Assembly: GCF_928368155.1 (NCBI RefSeq) | Contig: NZ_CAKMRU010000003.1 | Coordinates: 124,001 to 188,000 of the forward strand | Reading direction: 5' to 3' | Length of the DNA stretch: 64,000 bases | Origin: Anaerococcus ihuae | GTDB lineage: Bacteria; Bacillota; Clostridia; Tissierellales; Peptoniphilaceae | In this document: in pieces, positions 8,592 to 17,014 of the stretch | Layout of the letters: every line of letters begins with the position of its first letter | Numbering within the stretch: the first letter of the stretch is position 1 | The notes under the pieces: model-generated | What the model saw: the letters and a program-made list of their open reading frames with translations, nothing else | Database searches by the model: none | What the model was told of the DNA's origin: nothing | Program-made: the position numbers and the translations under genes

Positions 8592-11180
8592 TCAAGCTCT
8601 ATTGCAAAAATAAGCCATCGGACAGAATTTGCATTCTTTTTTGTCAGCTGTCCTTATTTCTATATTTTTTTCTACTATATTTTTTCCTATTTCGTCAATA
8701 TATTTCATATTAAAATCTGATTTTTTAACTTCTATTAGCTTGTCTTCTTCTATAAAATATAAAAACATCTTCCCTACTTTTTTATTATTATAGACTAACA
8801 AATTGTAGTAAGTAAGTAGCTGGTTTTTGTAGGATGAAAGATTATTTTCATTTATTTTTCCAGTTTTTATGTCAATAATGCTCCCATTTTCAAGGATTAT
8901 ATCTATATTTCCTTGGAGTATATAAAAATTTCTATCAAGTTTTATGTTCATTTCAGATTCTTTAATGGGGAAATTTCTATTTATAAAATTTGCTATAGGC
9001 TTTTGAAATTCTTTGTTTTCTTTTATAAATTCATTTATTGTATCATAAGAAAGATTTTCTTTTTTTATATTCGTAAGATATTCGGCAAGGCTGTGAACTT
9101 TTGATCCAAAATCCACCGCCTTGGTTTTTTCTTTCCTGTATTCCAACAACCTTATAAATTTATATTTTAAAGGGCAAGATTTGTAAATTGAAATATCTGT
9201 TGTGTAAGCCAAAATTTCTTTTTTTACACTTTCCTCCTTAAATTTAAAATCAATTGTCTTTAAAATAGAAGATGAATTTAAACTTGATGTGAAAGACTTC
9301 ATGTAGGAATTTTCTGAATTATCCAAAATAACCAAAAGATTTTTTGCTCTTGTAAAGGCAGTATAATATTTTCTATAATAATTTTTTAGAAAATCACTTT
9401 CTTTTTTTCCTTCAAGTTTTGGACTAAAAGAATACCTATCTTTTCTTGGATTATCATTTAGGCTTGAAACAAAGACAACATCATATTCAAGGCCTTTTGC
9501 TTGGTGGATTGTTGAAAAAATTACTGAATTTTTTGGACTATCAAAATTTTCAAATTCACTTATGGCTGAATTTTTAAAAAGATAAAAAATATAACCATAA
9601 ATTAAGTCGATAGATTTTTTATAAAAATTAATATCAAAACCACAAAGATTTGTAAAATCCGAAAGAATTGATGTGAATTTTCCTATATTTGAAAGCTTTC
9701 TTATAGAATTTTGATTTTCTAGACTTTTATCCAAAATCTCTTTAAAAATTTCAAGACCAAAAGCCTGGTACAAAATCTCAGTGTAGGATTTGTTTTCACT
9801 TAACTTTAATTTTTCTTCCTTTATATAGGCATTTAATTCTTGGTTTTTTGTAAATTCCGCATCATCAAAAATCCCCCCTATATATTTTTTGAAATTTGTC
9901 TCTTGGCTCCACTTATATTTGTCAGGATTTGACCCTGTGAGCTTATTTGGTTTTTTTGAAAAAATTGACAATATCACATATAGGCAAAGTCTAATTTCTC
10001 TTCTTTTAAAAAATAATTTTGAGGATTTATTTAGGACATTTATGCCATGATTTTCAAAATAAGTTTGCAAGGACTTTGGATAATCTCCATTTAGTGAAGG
10101 AAATAAGAAAGCAATTTGGTTTAAATTTATTTTTTTATTTAAAAATTTCACTATATTTTCAATATTTTCATATTGATTTGCCCTTGCCCTTACAAGAGAA
10201 TTCTCATTTTTTTCCCCATCATTTGCCCTTAAATCTTTTATTTTTTCAAGGTCAAAGGCCTTTGAATTTACAAGAAAATCTTTGGACTTATCTATTATTT
10301 CTTGATTTGATCTGTAATTTATATCTAGATTATAAAAATTCGCCTCTTTTTTTAGATTTTTCTTACAAGCCTTGTCAAAATCTCTTAAATTCCTTGGACT
10401 TGCTCCCCTAAAGGAGTAAAGAGCTTGGTCATCATCTCCAAAAACCATAAGATTTTTCCCCTTACAAAGGCCAAAGGAGATTTCTTCCTGGATAGTATTT
10501 GTATCTTGGTATTCATCAATTATTACAAAATCTATCCTATCCCTAATTTTTTTCCCATAAAGTGGGTCATTTAATAGGTCGTAGAAATTTTTCAAAATCA
10601 TTTGGTAATTTATAAGCTTATTTTGGTCAAGAAAATTCGCCCATTTCAAATAAATTTCAAGAGCTAAATTATCACGAGGATTATCCGAATCACGAAGATC
10701 ATTTAAATCGACCAAATTATTGCTAATACTTGCAAAAATCCCTTGGATTTGACCCACCTCATTGTAGGAAATAAATTTTGAAAAATTTGGAATATTTTCA
10801 AAAATCCCCATATTTTTTTCAATCAAATATCCCTCAATGTGGGAATCAATAACTGTGGGATCAAAAATATTTTGACCAAAAGACTTGTATTCTTTTAAAA
10901 AAGAAAGGGCAAGAGAATGAAAATTTCCAATTAACATATTGGAAGTATCAGCCTCTATATTTTCTTTTTTAAGATTTGACTCAACCCTTTCAATCAGCTC
11001 ATTTGCAGCCTTTTTGGTAAAAGTTGTAACAAGAATTTTATTGGGACTAATCCCATCATTTTTTATTAAAGAAATTATTTTTTGAACAATTGTAAAAGTT
11101 TTTCCAGTCCCAGGACCTGCAAGAACCGCAGCCGGAAGCCTTGCATCATCGATGATCTTTTTTTGTTTTTCATTTATCAT
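8592..11180 (-). CDS. UvrD/PcrA-like DNA helicase fused to a PD-(D/E)XK nuclease with a cysteine cluster
   Basis: An 862-residue helicase-nuclease. Superfamily 1 motifs in order are AGPGTGKTFT (Walker A, about 18-27), VIIDEYQDTN (motif II, about 220), DDDQALYSFRGA (motif III), NYRSNQEI (motif IV), TIHQAKGLEYDVVFV (motif V) and YYTAFTRAKNLLVIL (motif VI). The C-terminus has GNIDIILENGSIIDIKTGK, the catalytic D and D-x-K of the nuclease. Four cysteines (one in CPLKYKF, three in CKFCPMAYFCNR) resemble the iron-sulfur cluster of AddB or Cas4 nucleases. It is probably a DNA repair or recombination enzyme. Start and GNAT stop overlap (ATGA), so it is coupled to the upstream GNAT gene. Confidence 0.9.
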   Translation of the reverse strand: MINEKQKKIIDDARLPAAVLAGPGTGKTFTIVQKIISLIKNDGISPNKILVTTFTKKAANELIERVESNLKKENIEADTSNMLIGNFHSLALSFLKEYKSFGQNIFDPTVIDSHIEGYLIEKNMGIFENIPNFSKFISYNEVGQIQGIFASISNNLVDLNDLRDSDNPRDNLALEIYLKWANFLDQNKLINYQMILKNFYDLLNDPLYGKKIRDRIDFVIIDEYQDTNTIQEEISFGLCKGKNLMVFGDDDQALYSFRGASPRNLRDFDKACKKNLKKEANFYNLDINYRSNQEIIDKSKDFLVNSKAFDLEKIKDLRANDGEKNENSLVRARANQYENIENIVKFLNKKINLNQIAFLFPSLNGDYPKSLQTYFENHGINVLNKSSKLFFKRREIRLCLYVILSIFSKKPNKLTGSNPDKYKWSQETNFKKYIGGIFDDAEFTKNQELNAYIKEEKLKLSENKSYTEILYQAFGLEIFKEILDKSLENQNSIRKLSNIGKFTSILSDFTNLCGFDINFYKKSIDLIYGYIFYLFKNSAISEFENFDSPKNSVIFSTIHQAKGLEYDVVFVSSLNDNPRKDRYSFSPKLEGKKESDFLKNYYRKYYTAFTRAKNLLVILDNSENSYMKSFTSSLNSSSILKTIDFKFKEESVKKEILAYTTDISIYKSCPLKYKFIRLLEYRKEKTKAVDFGSKVHSLAEYLTNIKKENLSYDTINEFIKENKEFQKPIANFINRNFPIKESEMNIKLDRNFYILQGNIDIILENGSIIDIKTGKINENNLSSYKNQLLTYYNLLVYNNKKVGKMFLYFIEEDKLIEVKKSDFNMKYIDEIGKNIVEKNIEIRTADKKECKFCPMAYFCNRA

Positions 11181-11680
11181 AAAATCAACTCATACACATA
11201 TCTTTTAGATCTTCTGATTTTATCATCAACTGTACAAATTCCAATTTTTTCAAAAGACAATTTGCTAATTAAATTTTGCATTTTAAAATTATCTGGGTGG
11301 GTGTCAATCCTTATTGCCTCCATTTTTAAATTTTTCCCATATCCTATAATTTCATCAAAAAACTTCTTAGCAACTCCTTTTTTCTTTGCACTTTCTCTTA
11401 CACTTAGTCTGTGAATTGTTAGATATGGTCCGTGATTTTTAAAATCCTTTTCAATTTCCCTATAATCTTCTTCATAATCCTTCTTCAAATAAGCAAAAGA
11501 TAAAATTTTCCCATTTTCCTCATAAACAAAACTTTCTCCTGTCAAAATATTTTCATAAATCCCCTTTCTATCAGGAAGTCCATTTTGCCATTGGTCAACT
11601 CCATCTTTTTTCAAAGCTTTTTTGCCGTCATTTATAATTATCATAATTTCATCTAAGTCTTTAATTTCTGCTATTCTCAT
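11177..11680 (-). CDS. GNAT-family N-acetyltransferase
   Basis: A protein of about 167 residues starting MRIAEIKDLDEIMIIINDGK, a common start for GNAT enzymes. The acetyl-CoA region is YLTIHRLSVRESAKKKGVAKKFFDEI (about 92-117) and the later IRIDTHPDNFKMQNLISKLSF is typical of this subgroup. The substrate cannot be inferred. No ribosome site precedes the ATG at 11680, while a TATAAT box ends seven bases upstream, so the mRNA may be leaderless. A start at 11695 is possible but would lie within the promoter. The stop overlaps the helicase start. Confidence 0.85.
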   Translation of the reverse strand: MRIAEIKDLDEIMIIINDGKKALKKDGVDQWQNGLPDRKGIYENILTGESFVYEENGKILSFAYLKKDYEEDYREIEKDFKNHGPYLTIHRLSVRESAKKKGVAKKFFDEIIGYGKNLKMEAIRIDTHPDNFKMQNLISKLSFEKIGICTVDDKIRRSKRYVYELIL

Positions 11681-11686
11681 ACAATT

Positions 11687-11692
11687 ATTATA
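11687..11692 (-). promoter_or_regulatory. Extremely close -10 box upstream of the GNAT gene
   Basis: TATAAT on the minus strand is followed by six bases and then ATG at 11680, which would place the transcription start at the A of the start codon. No clear -35 box is seen. Confidence 0.45.
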
Positions 11693-11740
11693 CATTAAAA
11701 TGGTTTTTATTTAAATTGGTTAAATTTCTTTAATTTTGAA

Positions 11741-11770
11741 AATAAAAAGACTATGAGCAAAACTCATAGC
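11741..11770 (-). terminator. Terminator of the methionine uptake operon
   Basis: CTATGAG (11751-11757) pairs with CTCATAG (11763-11769). On the minus strand the hairpin is followed by TCTTTTTATTTT. It lies 34 bases after the last metQ stop. Confidence 0.8.
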
Positions 11771-11803
11771 CAGTATATTTTAAGGGGGTTGTATTTAATT
11801 TTT

Positions 11804-12652
11804 TTACCAAGCAGGAATCCATGCTCCTCCTGTGAATTTTTCGTAGTCTTTTTTGGTGTCATCTGTTTGATAATAATTTTTCACAAAATCATTTAAAACT
11901 TCATCGTCTTTTCTATCTTTTTTGGCTGCAAATACATTCACATAAGGGTTTGAATCATCTGCTTTTGATTCTTCAAATTTTAAAGCTGGATATTCTGTAG
12001 CAATTTTTGAATCAAGAGCGAAAGTATCATTTACAACTGCAAGGGCAGCTGAATCTAGATTTCTTGCTGTTTGAGCTGCGTCAACTTCTGTAATTTTTAG
12101 ATTTTTTGAATTTTCTTCTATATCTACAATTGTTACAGAATCTCCCTTTTCTCCTTTTACTTTTATAAGTCCTGCATCTTGTAATAAAAATAGGGCTCTT
12201 GCTCCGTTTGATGCATCGTTTGGAATTACTATTTCGTCATTTTCTTTTACTTCGTCGAGTGATTTATATTTTTTTGAATAAATTCCAAGAGGTGCAAGCA
12301 TTGTATTTCCTACTGAAACAAGGTCTGTTTTGTGATCTTTGTTGTATTCTTCTAAGAATTTTTTGTGTTGGTAGGCATTTAAATCAATATCTCCTGATTC
12401 TAGTGCTTCGTTTGGTTGGTTGTAGTCTGAAAATACCACAAGTTCAACTTCATTTCCTGTTTTTTCTTCATATCTTTTTATAACTTCATTTAATACATCG
12501 TTATATTCTCCAACAACTCCTATTTTTATGCTTTGTTTTTCTTTTGGATTTTCATTTGAATTTGATGTAACTTTTTCATCTTCTTTGTTTCCGCATGAAC
12601 TAAGTCCTACAAGTAGGGCAAGTCCTAAAGCTATTTTTCCAATTTTTTTCAT
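11804..12652 (-). CDS. metQ: MetQ/NlpA-family methionine-binding lipoprotein (copy 1)
   Basis: A 282-residue extracytoplasmic substrate-binding lipoprotein. The signal peptide ends in a lipobox LSSC with the lipidated Cys at about residue 20, followed by a flexible N/E/K stretch. IKIGVVGEYNDVLNEVIKRY starts the mature domain. DYNQPNEALESGDIDLNAYQHKKFLEE and IVIPNDASNGARALFLLQDAG are family signatures. It is the last gene of the operon, 21 bases after a second metQ, and is similar to it throughout. Tandem copies probably broaden substrate range (L-Met, D-Met or Met peptides), which is inference. Confidence 0.95.
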   Translation of the reverse strand: MKKIGKIALGLALLVGLSSCGNKEDEKVTSNSNENPKEKQSIKIGVVGEYNDVLNEVIKRYEEKTGNEVELVVFSDYNQPNEALESGDIDLNAYQHKKFLEEYNKDHKTDLVSVGNTMLAPLGIYSKKYKSLDEVKENDEIVIPNDASNGARALFLLQDAGLIKVKGEKGDSVTIVDIEENSKNLKITEVDAAQTARNLDSAALAVVNDTFALDSKIATEYPALKFEESKADDSNPYVNVFAAKKDRKDDEVLNDFVKNYYQTDDTKKDYEKFTGGAWIPAW

Positions 12653-12673
12653 TTTTTTATCTCCTTTTTAATT

Positions 12674-13546
12674 TTATTTCCAAGCTGGAATTTCTGATCC
12701 TTTTGTTTCTTTTTCTACTAATTTTTTAGTTTCGTCTGTTTGATAATAATTTTTTATAAAGTTTTCTACAGTTTTTGAGTCTTTGTCTTCTTTTCTTGCT
12801 GCAATTATGTTTACATAGATTGCTTTTGCTGGATCGTCCTTATCTTCAAGATAAATTGCATCTTCTGTTGGAACAAATCCTGCATCTACTGCTACTCCAG
12901 AATTTATAACTGATGCTGCAACTTCTGTAAGATTTCTTGCAGTTTGACTTGCATCTAGTTCAATTATTTCCAAATTTTTTGGATTTTTCTTTATATTATC
13001 AAGGGTAATTGCATCTCCTTCTTTTCCTTCAAGCTCAAGTAAGCCTGCTGATTGAAGTAGGAAAAGGGCTCTTGCTCCATTTGTTGGATCATTTGGAATT
13101 GCAATTTTATCTCCATCTTTTATTTCTTTTACATCTTTTATTTTATCTGAATATATTCCCATTGGAGCAAGTAGGGTATCTCCAACTGCAACTATATCTG
13201 TTTTGTGAGATTCGTTATAATCTTCCAAGAATTTTTTGTGTTGGAAGGCATTTAAGTCTATATCTCCAGATTTTAAAGCCTCGTTTGGTTGGTTGTAATC
13301 TGAAAATGGTACAATTTCTATTTTCTTTCCTGTATCTTTTTCAAATCTATTTGCAATATCTTCTAAAACTTCATTCTTTTCTCCACAAACCCCAATTTTT
13401 ATTTCTTTAATATCAGCAAATCTGTCTTCTGTTTTTGCTTGGTTTGATGGGGAAGAATTTGAATTTGTATCATTCTTCTTATTTCCGCATCCTACTAAAG
13501 TTAGTACAAGTGACAATCCTAGTGCAATTTTCTTTAAGTTTTTCAT
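12674..13546 (-). CDS. metQ: MetQ/NlpA-family methionine-binding lipoprotein (copy 2)
   Basis: A 290-residue paralogue of the downstream metQ. The lipobox is LVGC (Cys at about residue 20), followed by a Ser/Asn-rich linker. The mature part has IKIGVCGEKNEVLEDIANRF, DYNQPNEALKSGDIDLNAFQ and IAIPNDPTNGARALFLLQSAG. It sits 19 bases after metI. AGGAGGAAA precedes two adjacent ATG codons (13549, 13546). It differs from copy 1 mainly in the ligand-facing C-terminal lobe (SGVAVDAGFVPTEDAIYLED here versus NDTFALDSKIATEYPALKFE), which fits diverged specificity. Confidence 0.94.
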   Translation of the reverse strand: MKNLKKIALGLSLVLTLVGCGNKKNDTNSNSSPSNQAKTEDRFADIKEIKIGVCGEKNEVLEDIANRFEKDTGKKIEIVPFSDYNQPNEALKSGDIDLNAFQHKKFLEDYNESHKTDIVAVGDTLLAPMGIYSDKIKDVKEIKDGDKIAIPNDPTNGARALFLLQSAGLLELEGKEGDAITLDNIKKNPKNLEIIELDASQTARNLTEVAASVINSGVAVDAGFVPTEDAIYLEDKDDPAKAIYVNIIAARKEDKDSKTVENFIKNYYQTDETKKLVEKETKGSEIPAWK

Positions 13547-13565
13547 CATTTTCCTCCTAATATTT

Positions 13566-14231
13566 TTAATGTGATGTTTTTTTTATGATTAAATTGGCAA
13601 TGCCTTGGATGGCATAGACAATGATCAAAATAACTATTACCGATATAATAACTACATCGTTTTTGTATCTGTTGTATCCGACTGCTATAGCAAGATTTCC
13701 TATTCCTCCTGCTCCGATTGTTCCAGCCATTGCAGTAAGTCCCAAAAGTGAAATTAGGGTTATGGCTGAAGCTCTTACAAGTGATGGTAAGCCTTCTCTT
13801 AAATAAACTGCTGTTATGATTTCAAATGGTGAATTTCCCATAGCTTCCGCAGCTTCTATTACTCCTGGATCAACTTCTGCAAGAGCTTGTTCAACTTGTT
13901 TGGCAAAAAATGGCACGCAAGAAAAAACTAAGGGAACTATTGCAGCTGTTGGTCCAATTCTTGTTCCTACAATTAAATTTGTCAAAGGACTTATTACTGC
14001 AAGTAAAATTATGAAGGGAACCGCACGGAAAAGATTTGTTATCTTATCCAAAAGGCTATAAACTTTTTTGTTTTCCAAAATTCCTCCATCGTTTGTAACT
14101 ACCAGTATTACTCCTATTATTAGTCCAAAAATTCCTGAAAATATGGCTGATAAAAATAGCATATAAAATGTAAGGCCTATATCTTCAAAAATCCTATCTT
14201 TTATTGAAAGTGCATAACTAAAGTATTCCAT
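13566..14231 (-). CDS. metI: D-methionine/methionine ABC transporter permease
   Basis: A 221-residue membrane protein with five predicted helices, the usual size of MetI. The ATPase-contact loop is VIEAAEAMGNSPFEIITAVYLREGLPSLV (about 135-163). LLGLTAMAGTIGAGGIGNLAI near the C-terminus is a strong MetI signature. It overlaps the end of metN by 14 bases and precedes the two metQ genes. Confidence 0.96.
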   Translation of the reverse strand: MEYFSYALSIKDRIFEDIGLTFYMLFLSAIFSGIFGLIIGVILVVTNDGGILENKKVYSLLDKITNLFRAVPFIILLAVISPLTNLIVGTRIGPTAAIVPLVFSCVPFFAKQVEQALAEVDPGVIEAAEAMGNSPFEIITAVYLREGLPSLVRASAITLISLLGLTAMAGTIGAGGIGNLAIAVGYNRYKNDVVIISVIVILIIVYAIQGIANLIIKKTSH

Positions 14232-15246
14232 TACTATCTCCTAAAATTTGTACATTTGTTCCACCAGCAATCAAATATTCAATAGCCTTATCAATATTTT
14301 CTCCTTCATCTTTGAAGGTTACTATAAGATTTCCAACTGGAACATTTGTAATAAATTCAATATTTCCTGCCAAAACATTGGTCTTAACCTTAAATTTCTC
14401 ATAAATTTCATTTATTACAGGTTCTGTTGTTGCCTCTCCAACATAGGAAAGTTTTACTAAAAATTCACCTTTTTTCAAAACTCCCAGATTGTTTTTAACT
14501 TCCTCAAGAGTTTGATTTACATTTGTTGAAGTTTCTACAAAATCTTTTGTAAGTTTGTGTCTTGGATTTGAAAATATTTCAAGAGTTGTCCCTTCTTCAA
14601 TAACTTTTCCATCTTGCATTACAGCAACCTTATTGCAAAGATCTTTTACAACTTCCATTTGGTGGGTGATTATTACAATTGTTATTCCAATTTTCTCTTT
14701 AATCTCTCCCAAAAGTTTTAAAATTTGCTTGGTAGTTTTTGGATCAAGAGCACTTGTCGCCTCATCACAAAGTAAAATTTCAGGATCAGATGCAAGGGCT
14801 CTTGCAATTGCACATCTTTGCTTTTGACCACCTGATAGCTCTCTTGGGAAAGATTCAGCCTTATCGCCAATTCCAACCAAGTCTAAAAGTTTTTTGGCTT
14901 TTTTGATTTTTTCTTCTTTTGAAATATTTTCCTTTCTTATTGGAAAAATTACGTTGTCTATCACAGAAAGATTATTCAAAAGATTAAAGTGTTGGAAAAT
15001 CATGCCGATTTTTTTACGTCTTTTTCTCAAATCTTTTTGTGATAAGTCCAAAAGATTTTCACCCTTTATCAAAACTTCTCCCTCGGATGGTTTTTGCAAA
15101 AGATTTATGCACCTTACAAGGGTTGATTTTCCAGCCCCAGAAAATCCAACTATACCAAAGGCATCTGCCTTTTCAATTTTAAGATTAACTCTATCGACTG
15201 CCTTGAAACCATCAAAGTCTACGCTAATATTTTTTAGTTCAATCAT
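14218..15246 (-). CDS. metN: Methionine ABC transporter ATP-binding protein
   Basis: A 342-residue ATPase. Walker A is GFSGAGKST (about 34-42), the signature ELSGGQKQR (about 139-147) and Walker B ILLCDEATSALD. The C-terminal 95 residues form a NIL/ACT-like domain (KLSYVGEATTEPVINEIYEK onward), which in MetN binds intracellular methionine and inhibits transport. ATG codons at 15249 and 15246 are both possible. The gene overlaps the M20 amidohydrolase stop by several bases, so the two are coupled. Confidence 0.97.
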   Translation of the reverse strand: MIELKNISVDFDGFKAVDRVNLKIEKADAFGIVGFSGAGKSTLVRCINLLQKPSEGEVLIKGENLLDLSQKDLRKRRKKIGMIFQHFNLLNNLSVIDNVIFPIRKENISKEEKIKKAKKLLDLVGIGDKAESFPRELSGGQKQRCAIARALASDPEILLCDEATSALDPKTTKQILKLLGEIKEKIGITIVIITHQMEVVKDLCNKVAVMQDGKVIEEGTTLEIFSNPRHKLTKDFVETSTNVNQTLEEVKNNLGVLKKGEFLVKLSYVGEATTEPVINEIYEKFKVKTNVLAGNIEFITNVPVGNLIVTFKDEGENIDKAIEYLIAGGTNVQILGDSNGIL

Positions 15247-16456
15247 CATCTCTCTCTTTTCTATTAAAATTTATTAAAAAATTTAAAGCACAAGCTAGTC
15301 CATAATAAAGACCGTCGTTGTCAACATCAAATTTTTCAGTGTGAGCTCCAGCTCCACATCCTTTTTCTTCGTTTTTTACACCAATTTTTGCAAAAACACT
15401 TGGAGCAATTTTTCCATATCCATAAAATGATTCAGATCCAAAAGAAACATCTTCATCTACCCTTGAATTTGGTAAAATTTCTTCCAAAGAAATCCTTGCA
15501 AATTCCGAAATATTTTCATCATTTATAACTGGATAGGCAACTATTCTTGTATAATCGTTAAATTTAACCTTGCATCCATATAAGTTTGCAGTTTTTTCTG
15601 CAATATCTTTTAATTTTTCCAAGGCTTTTTCTCCAACCTCATCTTCAAAAAATCTCAAAGTCGCCTTTAAATTCGCCTTATCAGGAATAACATTTGAAGC
15701 AAAACCTGCATTTATCGACCCAATTCCCAAAGTTACAATCTCATTTGGATTAAGGCCGCTTGCCCAAGTTTGGTTTAGGTTATTTATAATAGCAACAAGG
15801 GCATTTATTGGAGAAATTAATAAATCAGGTCTTGAACCGTGACCGCCTTTTCCGATTACATCAAAATCAACCCCCGCACAACCTGCATAAACTTTCCCTT
15901 TAGAAATTGCAATTTTTCCTGTTGGAATTTCTGTATCAACATGGTTTCCATAAATTGCATCAAATTTTATATTTTTTAAAGATTCGATCATAGCATGAAT
16001 TCCTGCTCCTGTTTCCTCGCCTTCTTCAAAAATAAAATAAAATTTTCCGTTTAATTTATCTTTAAGTTCACTTAGAATTTTCGCACTTGTAAGAGCAAGA
16101 GCCATGTGAAAATCGTGGCCACAAGCATGCATTACACCAGGATTTTTCGATACAACTTCTTTTTTGCTCTTTAAATTTTCTTCATTTTCCAAAATTGGAA
16201 GAGCATCTATATCGGTTCTAAGTCCCAATGTTTTTCCTTGCCTATTTGTATCAAGGATTGCCACAAAACCTGTAGAATTTTTAACCTCTTCGATTTCCAA
16301 ACCAAGTTTTTTGCACTCATTTATTAAAAATTTGCGAGTTTCAAATTCCTTGCTTGAAAGTTCTGGATATTCATGTAGGTAATTTTTTATTTTTTTGGCA
16401 AAATCTAAATTTTCCTTTACCAAATTTTTAATTTCATTTGCACTTATATTTGCCAT
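15239..16456 (-). CDS. M20 family amidohydrolase/aminoacylase of the methionine operon
   Basis: A 405-residue M20D metallo-amidohydrolase. Metal and catalytic motifs are LRTDIDALPI, GVMHACGHDFHMALAL (with the Cys-Gly-His-Asp ligands), FEEGEETGAGIHAM and a late GAGAHTEKFDVD. The dimerisation insertion holds GKGGHGSRPDLLISPINALV. Relatives deacylate N-acyl amino acids, N-acetyl-diaminopimelate or hippurate. Being first in a T-box-controlled methionine uptake operon, it may release methionine from N-acyl- or formyl-methionine or peptides; this is inference. The start at 16456 is preceded by GGTTGGGGGAA; an upstream TTG at 16489 lacks a ribosome site. Confidence 0.9.
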   Translation of the reverse strand: MANISANEIKNLVKENLDFAKKIKNYLHEYPELSSKEFETRKFLINECKKLGLEIEEVKNSTGFVAILDTNRQGKTLGLRTDIDALPILENEENLKSKKEVVSKNPGVMHACGHDFHMALALTSAKILSELKDKLNGKFYFIFEEGEETGAGIHAMIESLKNIKFDAIYGNHVDTEIPTGKIAISKGKVYAGCAGVDFDVIGKGGHGSRPDLLISPINALVAIINNLNQTWASGLNPNEIVTLGIGSINAGFASNVIPDKANLKATLRFFEDEVGEKALEKLKDIAEKTANLYGCKVKFNDYTRIVAYPVINDENISEFARISLEEILPNSRVDEDVSFGSESFYGYGKIAPSVFAKIGVKNEEKGCGAGAHTEKFDVDNDGLYYGLACALNFLINFNRKERDDD

Positions 16457-16497
16457 TTCCCCCAACCTTTCTTTCCTAAATTTAAACAAATAAAAAA

Positions 16498-16759
16498 GTC
16501 CTTACTGTAGATAAACTACAATAAGGACGAAATTTTTCCGCGTTACCACCTTTTTTGCACTAAAAAATGCCACTTCAGATACTATCATATCCTAACTCTG
16601 TAACGGGAGTTCCCGTATAAGTCTAAATATCGACCTATCCCATCTGAGACCATCTTCACCATACTTTTTATTTACCCCTCTCAGCTTAACAGGGCTCTCT
16701 GTAAAATAATCCATACGACTACTCTTCTCTTTATCTGGTTTGTTTTTAATCTATTTGAT
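16498..16759 (-). promoter_or_regulatory. T-box riboswitch controlling the M20-metNI-metQQ operon
   Basis: On the minus strand the conserved antiterminator sequence AAAAGGTGGTAACGCGG (core 16538-16550) is followed by a strong terminator GTCCTTATTGTAG / CTACAGTAAGGAC (16498-16528) with a TTTTTTATTT tail. The upstream half contains Stem I elements such as AGAGAGCC and GCTGAGAGGGG. Two ATG triplets in the specifier region (16643-16641 and 16653-16651) are candidate methionine specifiers, which fits the genes controlled. Uncharged tRNA-Met would pair with GGTG-type bulge bases to prevent termination. Confidence 0.92.
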
Positions 16760-16765
16760 AAATCA

Positions 16766-16794
16766 ATAATACTATCATTTAAAAATCCTGTCAA
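16766..16794 (-). promoter_or_regulatory. Sigma-A promoter of the T-box operon
   Basis: On the minus strand TTGACA (16789-16794) and TATTAT (16766-16771) are separated by 17 bases, about seven bases before the T-box leader. The neighbouring stretch 16795-16930 is A+T-rich and shows nothing else. Confidence 0.8.
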
Positions 16795-16932
16795 GCTTTT
16801 TTTTAATTTTTATTAATTAATTTAGGATATTATTAATAAAATCCCCATAATTTCAAGCTTTTACTTATAAATATTAAAAATAATTTATTGGTCTTTTTTA
16901 TAGAAAAATCAAAATTTAAAATAATTTAAAAT

Positions 16933-16955
16933 AAAAAAAGAAGCCCTAAGGCTTC
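16933..16955 (-). terminator. glmS terminator
   Basis: GAAGCC (16940-16945) pairs with GGCTTC (16950-16955), and on the minus strand the hairpin runs into TTTTTTTATTTT. It lies 60 bases after the glmS stop. Confidence 0.8.
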
Positions 16956-17014
16956 TCATGGTTTTGGTAAAATAAATTCAATAATAATATACTGTATTTA
17001 ATTATTTGTGCAAG

